Assembly: GCA_038747915.1 (NCBI GenBank)
Contig: JBCDJJ010000098.1
Location: 1 to 11,411, forward strand
Source: JBCDAP01 sp038747915
Lineage (GTDB): Bacteria > Planctomycetota > Phycisphaerae > Phycisphaerales > UBA1924
Reading direction: 5' to 3'
DNA length: 11,411 nucleotides
The translations under genes were made by a program, and so were the position numbers. Positions 6,355 to 11,411 of this stretch are shown here, piece after piece. Position 1 is the first letter of the stretch; the number at the start of each line of letters is the position of its first letter. The notes under the pieces were generated by a model. That model worked only from the letters and a program-made list of their open reading frames with translations. It ran no database searches and was not told the DNA's origin.

Positions 6355-7119
6355 ATGCCCGATGACGACAAGATCGTGCGGTTCCGCAAGCTGGTCGAGA
6401 TGGATCCTGACGATGCGACGAGCCATTTCACGCTCGGCACCGCGCTCGCGGAGGCCGGCGAGCACACCGAGGCGGCCGAGAGTTTTCTGAACGCCATCGC
6501 GATCAACAAGGACTTCTCGAAGGCCTTCCAGCTCGCGGGGCGGAGCCTGATCGCCTCGGGCGACACCGACCGGGCCATCCGCGTGCTGGAGCGTGGGCAC
6601 GAAGCGGCGGCCCGCCAGGGCGACCTGATGCCCAAGAAAGCGATCGAGGGGATGCTGCACGATCTCGGCAAACCAGTCGCCGATCCGCAGATCGAGGTGG
6701 CGGCGCCCGGGCACGCGCCCAAGTCGATCGGTGGAGGCGGCCACGCCGCGTTCATCGACCGCAAGACCGGCCAGCCCGGCACACGGATGGACCGCCCGCC
6801 CTTCCGCGGGAAGCTCGGCGAGTGGATCCACCAGCACGTCTCCCGCGAGCAGTGGAATGTCTGGCTCGGGCAGGGCACGAAGATCATCAACGAGCTGCGG
6901 CTCGACCTCTCCTCGGAGGAGGGCAGCACGATCTACGACCTCGGGATGCTGCTGTACTTCAATATCGACGCCGGGCTGTACACCGAGCTGACCGGGCAGG
7001 AGCCGCCGAGCGTTGGCCCGGACTACCGCGAGATGCTGGCCCGGGTGCTGAACGCCGACCCGGACACGCTCGCGAGCTTCAAGGGCGAGCTGCGCGAGAT
7101 GCACGGCGGGGCGGGGTGA
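6355..7119 (+). CDS. TPR protein fused to a YggX-like Fe(II)-trafficking domain
   Basis: This is a 254-residue two-part cytoplasmic protein. Residues 20-87 read as two tetratricopeptide repeats (for example HFTLGTALAEAGEHTEAAES), which usually bind proteins. After a Gly/Pro-rich linker (about 105-130), residues 148-203 match YggX, the small protein that protects Fe-S enzymes and is linked to labile iron. Shared features are GKLGEWIHQHVSREQW against GELGKRIYNEISKEAW of YggX, then LGQGTKIINELRLDL against the HKQTMLINEKKLNM segment. A 50-residue C-terminal extension (204-254) follows that I cannot assign. The functionally important N-terminal cysteine of YggX (Cys7) falls at the FIDRKTG segment (133-139), where Asp or Ile stands instead. 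The whole protein has no cysteine. It is followed by a membrane protein and Dps on the same strand. An iron or oxidative-stress role is inferred from the domain and the neighbour, not shown. Confidence 0.78.
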   Translation: MPDDDKIVRFRKLVEMDPDDATSHFTLGTALAEAGEHTEAAESFLNAIAINKDFSKAFQLAGRSLIASGDTDRAIRVLERGHEAAARQGDLMPKKAIEGMLHDLGKPVADPQIEVAAPGHAPKSIGGGGHAAFIDRKTGQPGTRMDRPPFRGKLGEWIHQHVSREQWNVWLGQGTKIINELRLDLSSEEGSTIYDLGMLLYFNIDAGLYTELTGQEPPSVGPDYREMLARVLNADPDTLASFKGELREMHGGAG

Positions 7120-7125
7120 GCACGG

Positions 7126-7560
7126 TTGCCCGGCGCGACCCCCCTGGTGCTTGTGCTGCTGATGGGTTCGCTCCTCTGGTGCGCGCGCCGGAAGGCTGAC
7201 CGACGACGGCCCGTTCGGGTGATCATCACGGCGGTGGTCTTCACACTTGTGGTGGGGGCGATGCTCGCGGCGATGGAGGTGGCGATCCGGTGGGATCGCC
7301 TGGTGCCGAACGAGGTGCTGGTGCCGTTCGGCTTCCTGGCCGAGCAGGTGTCGTACTGGGATGCGGGGCGTGGCGAGCAGGTGTACCCGATCATCTGGGG
7401 CCTGACCAATGCCCACCCCGACACCGCGCAGCAGAACACGCTGATCAGCCTCGTGGCGGTGCTGGTGGGGTTCGGCGCCGCATCGTGGGTGATTCGGCGC
7501 AAGCGCATCGCCCGCATTCGCCGACGAGCGAAGCGGAAAGTCCCGAGCGAGGTTGCATAA
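7126..7560 (+). CDS. Small three-helix membrane protein of unknown function
   Basis: I do not recognise this family. From the TTG at 7126 it has 144 residues. Hydrophobic helices lie at about 5-18, 30-52 and 105-123. A basic loop RRKADRRRPVR (21-31) and a very basic C-terminus (124-138) frame them. By the positive-inside rule, the 50-residue loop between helices 2 and 3 (53-104, rich in aromatic and acidic residues, two Trp) faces the periplasm. The start is uncertain. TTG at 7126 has only a poor upstream GGGGTGAG, and ATG at 7162 would cut most of helix 1. The frame is the same as that of the TPR-YggX gene, separated by its TGA and two codons, so coupling to that gene is likely. Dps follows after 62 bases. 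A membrane role in iron handling is suggested only by position. Confidence 0.65.
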   Translation: MPGATPLVLVLLMGSLLWCARRKADRRRPVRVIITAVVFTLVVGAMLAAMEVAIRWDRLVPNEVLVPFGFLAEQVSYWDAGRGEQVYPIIWGLTNAHPDTAQQNTLISLVAVLVGFGAASWVIRRKRIARIRRRAKRKVPSEVA

Positions 7561-7572
7561 GATTCGGTGATC

Positions 7573-7588
7573 AGCGTGAACACACGCT
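7573..7588 (+). other. Short hairpin in the dps leader
   Basis: AGCGTG and CACGCT pair perfectly around AACA, 34 bases before the dps ATG. There is no T-run, so it is more likely a leader hairpin or an mRNA processing site than a terminator. A weak -10-like TAAGAT overlaps the preceding stop codon (7558-7563) and would start a transcript near the hairpin. Confidence 0.3.
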
Positions 7589-7622
7589 CATCGTTCCGCA
7601 ACCCCAACTTCGAGGAACACCC

Positions 7623-8111
7623 ATGTCCACCATCGATACCCCCACGCATCAGCAGATTCTCGGCCCGAACGGCACCAAGGTCGTCGAGGCCCTCCAGATC
7701 GCCCTCCCCACGCTCATCGACTTGGCGCTCAACGCGAAGCAGCTGCACTGGACTCTGAAGGGCTCGCGCTTCAAGAGCGTGCACGAGCAGCTCGACGAGG
7801 TCATCAACGACGTCCGGCTGCACTCCGACGAGGTGGCCGAGCGGATCACCACGCTCGGCGAACCGGCGGACGGCCGTGCCCAGGTGGTCTCCTCGGACAC
7901 CAAGCTCTCGACGGTGTCGCCCGGCTTCCTCGGCATCGACGACACGGTGCGCACGATGTGCGAGGCCCTGCTTGCTGCGGTGAGGGTGACCCGCGCCGGT
8001 CAGGCCGCAACCGCGGATATCGACCCGATCACCGAGGACCTACTCATCGGGATCACCGCGTCGCTCGAGAAGCACCACTGGATGTTCAAGAGCCAGCTCG
8101 AAGAGGTGTGA
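7623..8111 (+). CDS. dps: Dps family DNA-protection / ferritin-like protein
   Basis: This is a 162-residue subunit of a 12-mer mini-ferritin that oxidises Fe(II) with hydrogen peroxide and stores it, protecting DNA. The inter-subunit ferroxidase ligands are all present with the spacing of E. coli Dps. His42 (QLHWTLKG), His54 and Asp58 (HEQLDEV), and Asp69 and Glu73 (DEVAERI) correspond to His51, His63, Asp67, Asp78 and Glu82. The C-terminal helix KHHWMFKSQLE is typical. There is no lysine-rich N-terminal tail of the E. coli type, so DNA binding need not occur. GAGGAA lies 5 bases before the ATG. It is the last gene of the plus-strand trio. Its stop is one base from the stop of the convergent AAA+ gene, leaving no separate terminator. 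OxyR-, Fur- or PerR-type control is common in the family, but no such box is evident here. Confidence 0.93.
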   Translation: MSTIDTPTHQQILGPNGTKVVEALQIALPTLIDLALNAKQLHWTLKGSRFKSVHEQLDEVINDVRLHSDEVAERITTLGEPADGRAQVVSSDTKLSTVSPGFLGIDDTVRTMCEALLAAVRVTRAGQAATADIDPITEDLLIGITASLEKHHWMFKSQLEEV

Positions 8112-8112
8112 G

Positions 8113-9612
8113 TCAGTCCGCTGGCACGCACCGGCCCTCGGCCCAGGCGCGGAGGGCCGCGACTTTTTCACGCGCCGTCACACTCAGCGGTGGGCTTGTT
8201 TCAAGCTGAGCGATCACGGCCTCGGTATCGAGCGTGCGCTGATCGCCGAAGGCACCGTGCAGCGCGCCGACGATGGCCTGCTCGATCTCAGCGGGGCTGA
8301 AGCCGTCGGCGGCCTCGGCGAGCGCATCGAGATCGAACTCACTTGGATCGCGGTCGCGCTTCTTGAGGTGGATCTCGAAGACCGCGCGGCGGACCTCGGG
8401 TGAGGGCAGGTCGACGAAAAAGATCTCGTCGAACCGGCCCTTGCGGAGCAGCTCGGGCGGGAGCGCCTCGATGTCGTTCGCGGTCGCGATCATGAAGACG
8501 GGTGAGCGGTGGTCGTTCATCCAGGTGAGCATGGTGCCGAACATGCGCTTGCTGAGCCCGCCATCGCTCGAGCCCGAGCCGCCGACCGATGCGAAGCCCT
8601 TTTCGATCTCGTCGATCCACAGCACGATCGGAGCCATGGCCTCGGCCTGCGCGAGCGCATCGCGGAGGGTGCGCTCCGACTCGCCGATGAATTTGGAGTA
8701 CAGCCGGCCGGGGTCGAGCCGCACCAAGGGCCGACGCCAGGCGGTGGCGACCGCCTTGGCCGTGAGACTCTTGCCCGTGCCCTGCACACCGAGCATCAGC
8801 ACGCCGCGCGGCGGGTCGAGGCCGAACTGCTTCGCCTCGGGGGTGAACGCGGCTCGACGCTGCTCGAGCCATCGCTTGAGCGTGCGCAGGCCCGCGACCT
8901 GATCAAGATCCGCAAGCACATCGACGTGCTCGAGCACGCCCGCATCGGCGACCAGGCGCCGCTTCTCGTCGAGCAGCCGCTTGATGTCGCCGCCGTCCAG
9001 ACGATTGTCCTCGGAGATCACGCCGGTCAGGAGCCGCTCGATCTGCCGACGTGTAAGCCCACGGAGCGAACCGATCAGCTCATCGCTCTCGCTCCGCTTG
9101 ACGCGGACCTCGATGCTCCGCTCGTCGAGCGCGCGTTTCACGACGCGGCGGGTCACACGGCGGATCTCCTCGTCGCTCGGGAAGGGCACATCGAGCCGCA
9201 CCGCGTAGTTGTCGACAAGGGCGGGCAGCTCGTGCGTGGTGTCGAGCATGATGAGGTGGCCGCGGCGCTCCTCGGTGCGGTGGGCGAGCTCGCGCCAGGC
9301 GCGGAGCACACGGGCATCCTCGAAGTAGGGCGCGAGGTCGAGCGTGACGCACACTCGCCGCGTGGGATCGCGGGCCATGTGGTAGAGGCCCGCAGCGGGC
9401 GACTCGGTCTTTGGCTCCCCCCCGCCCTCGATCGCGGCATCGCGCACCCCGGTGACCGCGGACCACGCAACGACGGGCACACGGTGGGCGTACGCGGCCA
9501 GCTTGATCAGCTCGAGCGTGTGCTGCTCCTCGAAGGTGGAACAGGCGACGACGGCGTGCCCGGCGTCGAACACGCGATCGAAGGGGTTGGCGGGTGCTTT
9601 CTCGTCGCTCAC
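8113..9612 (-). CDS. Ycf46-like AAA+ ATPase
   Basis: This is a 499-residue soluble AAA+ protein with the architecture of cyanobacterial and plastid Ycf46. A degenerate N-terminal P-loop-like domain (about 1-200, core GHLIMLD at 118-124) is followed by a helical part and a C-terminal active AAA+ module. Seen there are Walker A GVQGTGKS (275-282), Walker B IVLWIDEIEKG (329-339), sensor 1 TAND (377-380), the arginine-finger segment RKGRFDEI (390-397) and sensor 2 SPAEIEQ (439-445). The tail LSVTAREKVAALRAWAEGR is characteristic of the group. In cyanobacteria Ycf46 affects inorganic-carbon use, but its role in non-photosynthetic bacteria is unknown. The start is GTG without a Shine-Dalgarno, 9 bases after the CPBP stop, so it is coupled to that gene or leaderless (TAGAAT lies just upstream). 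Its stop lies one base from that of dps. Confidence 0.88.
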   Translation of the reverse strand: MSDEKAPANPFDRVFDAGHAVVACSTFEEQHTLELIKLAAYAHRVPVVAWSAVTGVRDAAIEGGGEPKTESPAAGLYHMARDPTRRVCVTLDLAPYFEDARVLRAWRELAHRTEERRGHLIMLDTTHELPALVDNYAVRLDVPFPSDEEIRRVTRRVVKRALDERSIEVRVKRSESDELIGSLRGLTRRQIERLLTGVISEDNRLDGGDIKRLLDEKRRLVADAGVLEHVDVLADLDQVAGLRTLKRWLEQRRAAFTPEAKQFGLDPPRGVLMLGVQGTGKSLTAKAVATAWRRPLVRLDPGRLYSKFIGESERTLRDALAQAEAMAPIVLWIDEIEKGFASVGGSGSSDGGLSKRMFGTMLTWMNDHRSPVFMIATANDIEALPPELLRKGRFDEIFFVDLPSPEVRRAVFEIHLKKRDRDPSEFDLDALAEAADGFSPAEIEQAIVGALHGAFGDQRTLDTEAVIAQLETSPPLSVTAREKVAALRAWAEGRCVPAD

Positions 9613-9618
9613 GCATGG

Positions 9619-9624
9619 ATTCTA
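9619..9624 (-). promoter_or_regulatory. -10-like hexamer at the AAA+ start, possible leaderless promoter
   Basis: TAGAAT on the minus strand matches the -10 consensus at 5 of 6 positions and ends 6 bases before the GTG. Transcription from it would start at the start codon itself. The hexamer includes the TAG stop of the CPBP gene, and no convincing -35 is seen, so chance is possible. Confidence 0.28.
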
Positions 9625-10464
9625 AGGGGTTGGCGGCGGCTGCTCGGGGGCGAGCATCGCGAGCGAGATGTTGAGGGCATTGAAGCCGGCGTGGGCCAGG
9701 ACCGACGGCCACACCGACGCGAATCGTTCGGCCATCGCGCCAAGTCCGACCGAGAAGACGAACAGTGTCGGCAGCGTGTGCCAGGCGGCCGCGCCCACGT
9801 GCAGGAACGCAAAGATCACGGAAGTAGCCAGGATGCCCGCCCACGGCGATCGGAGCAGTCCGACAAGCGCGCCTTGAAGCAACCCTCGATACAGCACCTC
9901 TTCGATCCACGGGACCGCGATCACCACACCGGCGGTCAGCGCCCACCACCTCCACCCGCCGACATCGTCGCGAAGCGTCGCCAGTGTCTGATGCCCCACA
10001 GGCCCGACCTCAACACCGACTATCCGCGTCGCGAACACTGCGATGGCCCCTACGGCGAAGAGGATGGGCAGCATGAGAAGCAGTCCGACGACCCCACGGC
10101 GCCCGTGCTGAGGCGTCAACGGGCCATGGACACGGAGCGACGCTCCTCGCGGTCCAAGGTGTCCGAACGCTGCGAACGCGCCGGCAAAGACGAGCAGGCC
10201 GCCGAGGATGGCGATCGAGAAATCGCCGGCAACCTGGAGACCGATCGACTGCCCCACGGCGTGGACAAGCCACAGCCCGAGCGCGAGCACGAGGAGCACC
10301 CCAGGGTCGACGCCACGATCCCAAGGCTCGCGGACCTGGAGCAAGCTCTTTTGGTGAAGAAACCACACCGAGAGTGCAGCGCCGATAGCGACGAACAGGC
10401 CCACACCGATGGTCTGGAGCCACCCGAACACCCCTTGCTGAGCAAGCCCTACCATCGTGCCCAT
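9622..10464 (-). CDS. CPBP family intramembrane glutamic endopeptidase
   Basis: This is a 280-residue polytopic membrane protein of the CAAX protease and bacteriocin-processing (CPBP/Abi) family, which cleaves peptide bonds inside the membrane. All three motifs are present. They are EEVLYR (Glu188, Glu189, Arg193), FAFLH (Phe218, His222) and HAGFN (His258, Asn262). Hydrophobic helices lie at about 17-36, 54-76, 84-101, 124-146, 175-187, 206-221 and 230-245. The frame is open further upstream to 10662, but that part is antisense to trpC and has no hydrophobic character. The start is therefore taken at the ATG at 10464, with the ATG at 10455 as an alternative; neither has a good Shine-Dalgarno. 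Either choice makes the start touch the divergent trpC start. It leads into the Ycf46-like ATPase after 9 bases. The substrate is unknown. Confidence 0.85.
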   Translation of the reverse strand: MGTMVGLAQQGVFGWLQTIGVGLFVAIGAALSVWFLHQKSLLQVREPWDRGVDPGVLLVLALGLWLVHAVGQSIGLQVAGDFSIAILGGLLVFAGAFAAFGHLGPRGASLRVHGPLTPQHGRRGVVGLLLMLPILFAVGAIAVFATRIVGVEVGPVGHQTLATLRDDVGGWRWWALTAGVVIAVPWIEEVLYRGLLQGALVGLLRSPWAGILATSVIFAFLHVGAAAWHTLPTLFVFSVGLGAMAERFASVWPSVLAHAGFNALNISLAMLAPEQPPPTP

Positions 10465-10465
10465 G
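10450..10465. promoter_or_regulatory. Overlapping divergent start region of CPBP gene and trpC
   Basis: The self-complementary CCATGG (10461-10466) holds the ATG of trpC (+, 10463) and the ATG of the CPBP gene (-, 10464). Alternatives are GTG at 10457 for trpC and ATG at 10455 for CPBP. With either set there is no intergenic spacer, so each promoter must lie in the other gene. TACCAT at 10450-10455 is a -10-like hexamer 7 bases before the trpC ATG, compatible with a leaderless trpC mRNA. Confidence 0.35.
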
Positions 10466-11311
10466 GGCCCCGAACGCTCCACCACGCTGCGACAGATCCT
10501 CGACCACAAACGCCGCGAGGTCGACGAGGCCAAGAAGCGTACCAGCCTCGAGGCGCTCAAGGAGCTCATCTCCGAGCTCGGCCGGCCTCGGAACTTCTTC
10601 GCTGCCGTCACCAAGCGCGACTCGTCGAGCGAGACCTCCATCATCGCCGAGATCAAACGCAAGAGCCCGAGTGCCGGATGGATCCGCCCCGAGTACGAGG
10701 ACGACTCGTTCGACCCCGTCCGCGTCGCTCAGCGGTACGCCGACGCGGGCGCGAGCGCCATCTCGTGCCTGACCGATCAGCGGTTCTTCGCGGGGCGGAA
10801 CGAGTACGTGCACGCGATCCGCGATGTGGTGCCCGTGCCCGTGCTCCGCAAAGACTTCATCATCGACCCGTGGCAGGTGTGGGAGACGCGTGCGATCGGG
10901 GCCGACGCGGTGCTGCTCATCGCCGAGTGCCTGCAAGAGGCCCAGTTGCTCGACCTGATGATCCTCGCCCGCGAGCTGGAGCTCACCGCGCTGATCGAGT
11001 GCCACAGCATGGAGAACCTGCTGCGCATCCGCCCGCACATCGGTTTCCCGAGCCGGAGCTACTGCCTGCTCGGCATCAACAATCGTGACCTCGGCACGAT
11101 GACGACGGACCTCAACAACACACTCCGGCTCGTCGACCTGGTCGACGACCGCTCGGTGCTGGTGAGCGAATCGGGCATCCACGAGCCCGAGCACCTGAAG
11201 AAGCTGCGCAGCGCCGAGGTACACATCGCGCTAGTGGGTGAAAGCCTGATGCGGCACGAAGACCCGGGTGAGGCGCTCGCGGCGCTGCTTGGTCGGCCGG
11301 CACCGGCGTGA
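10463..11311 (+). CDS. trpC: Indole-3-glycerol-phosphate synthase
   Basis: This catalyses ring closure of CdRP to indole-3-glycerol phosphate, the fourth step from chorismate to tryptophan. It is a 282-residue cytoplasmic TIM barrel of standard length. The conserved residues are seen in order. Glu63, Lys65 and Ser68 lie in AEIKRKSPSAG, the general-acid lysine Lys130 in LRKDFIIDPWQ, Glu179 in LIECHS, Asn206 in GINNRDL and Ser237 in VSESGI. They match Glu51, Lys53, Ser56, Lys110, Glu159, Asn180 and Ser211 of the Sulfolobus enzyme. The N-terminal helix (TLRQILDHKRREV) fits a start at this ATG, and GTG at 10457 would add two residues. No Shine-Dalgarno is present. No other trp gene is in the window, so trpC is not in a visible trp operon. 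Its stop overlaps or abuts the start of the next ORF. Confidence 0.95.
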   Translation: MGPERSTTLRQILDHKRREVDEAKKRTSLEALKELISELGRPRNFFAAVTKRDSSSETSIIAEIKRKSPSAGWIRPEYEDDSFDPVRVAQRYADAGASAISCLTDQRFFAGRNEYVHAIRDVVPVPVLRKDFIIDPWQVWETRAIGADAVLLIAECLQEAQLLDLMILARELELTALIECHSMENLLRIRPHIGFPSRSYCLLGINNRDLGTMTTDLNNTLRLVDLVDDRSVLVSESGIHEPEHLKKLRSAEVHIALVGESLMRHEDPGEALAALLGRPAPA

Positions 11312-11319
11312 TCCGAACG

Positions 11320-11411
11320 ATGAGCATGTGGCGGGCGCCCAAAGCCGGCGCCACAAACAAAAAAAAGATGGTGGTGGGGGGCGACCCCCCCGACCGCCGC
11401 AAAAAACCAGC
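11320..11411 (+). CDS. Partial ORF of unknown function, 3' end outside the window
   Basis: An open frame starts right after trpC and runs to the window edge. From the ATG at 11320 it gives 30 residues beginning MSMWRAPKAGATNKKK and continuing MVVGGDPPDRRKKP. This is a basic, low-complexity N-terminus that looks natural for a cytosolic protein in this kind of genome. The A-runs at 11359-11366 and 11401-11406 are then lysine codons. Alternative starts are GTG at 11308, which overlaps the trpC stop as GTGA, and ATG at 11326. No Shine-Dalgarno is seen. The product cannot be named. The same bases could instead hold a terminator for a minus-strand gene to the right. Confidence 0.45.
   Translation, partial: MSMWRAPKAGATNKKKMVVGGDPPDRRKKP
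11359..11398 (-). terminator. Alternative reading: hairpin plus T-run for a minus-strand gene
   Basis: GGGGGG (11376-11381) pairs with the C-run at 11386-11391, and GGTGG (11370-11374) pairs with CCGCC (11394-11398) with one wobble. Read on the minus strand, this stem is followed by ATC and eight T (11366-11359), which fits an intrinsic terminator for a gene beyond the right edge. It competes with the coding reading of the same bases. Confidence 0.3.

Noticed and set aside
7117..7119. TGA as a selenocysteine codon
   Set aside because: There is no conserved selenoprotein context, and the downstream part starts a hydrophobic helix. Ordinary stop-start coupling is simpler.
10465..10662. Upstream extension of the CPBP frame
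   Set aside because: It lies wholly antisense to the trpC N-terminus and adds a basic, non-membrane stretch not expected in the family.
8509..11088. Open frame of 859 codons on the plus strand
   Set aside because: It is antisense to the AAA+ and CPBP genes and overlaps trpC in another frame. Those genes have complete motif sets, while this translation is low-complexity and His/Arg/Glu-rich, as expected for a shadow frame in GC-rich DNA.
11328..11354. Hairpin as an intrinsic terminator of trpC
   Set aside because: GTGGCG and CGCCAC can pair, but the stem is followed on the plus strand by A-runs rather than T, and an open frame runs through it.
1..11411. CRISPR arrays, tRNA or rRNA genes, transposases, phage genes
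   Set aside because: No regularly spaced repeats, cloverleaf-like or ribosomal sequences, and no transposase or integrase motifs were seen in either strand.

Overview
The window reads as chromosomal DNA of a high-GC bacterium, most likely a planctomycete of the class Phycisphaerae. The pointers are a pseudopilin of the H-X9-DG type (FTLIE prepilin motif, paired cysteines, late H-X9-D motif), a tetratricopeptide-repeat protein fused to a YggX-like iron-trafficking domain, and a degenerate double-hairpin repeat of a kind I recall from planctomycete genomes. No database search was possible, so family names rest on motifs and the taxonomy is an inference. Coding density is very high and no gene-free stretch exceeds 125 bases.

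Layout, left to right. (1) The 3' part of an ABC-F ATPase of the Uup/ABCF3 type enters from the left edge (+, to 1846). (2) A palindromic repeat element (1879-1954) lies between its stop and the convergent pseudopilin gene. (3) A minus-strand block reads, in transcription order, small zincin metallopeptidase (6270-5851), SppA-like S49 peptidase (5766-3979), pirin (3855-3091) and pseudopilin (2980-1964). The only AT-rich stretch in the window, with a perfect 16-bp palindrome, lies before pirin and is the best operator candidate. (4) A plus-strand trio follows: TPR-YggX fusion (6355-7119), a three-helix membrane protein (7126-7560) and a Dps ferritin-like protein (7623-8111). This could be an iron and oxidative-stress unit. 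(5) The dps stop meets the stop of a convergent Ycf46-like AAA+ ATPase (9612-8113) with one base between them. The ATPase follows a CPBP intramembrane protease (10464-9622) with a 9-base gap, so those two look like one operon. (6) trpC, indole-3-glycerol-phosphate synthase (+, 10463-11311), diverges from the CPBP gene, and the two start regions overlap. (7) A partial, unidentified lysine-rich ORF appears to start right after trpC and runs off the window.

Translation signals fall into two classes. Pseudopilin, pirin, S49 peptidase, TPR-YggX and dps have clear Shine-Dalgarno sequences. The AAA+ ATPase, CPBP protease, trpC, the metallopeptidase and the last ORF do not. Two of these (AAA+ ATPase and trpC) have a -10-like hexamer 6-7 bases before the start codon, which would fit leaderless mRNAs. 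Nothing here is a clear-cut new defence or mobile system. The most unusual items are the cysteine-free TPR-YggX fusion beside Dps, the uncharacterised membrane protein between them in the same frame, the palindromic operator before pirin, and the double-hairpin repeat.
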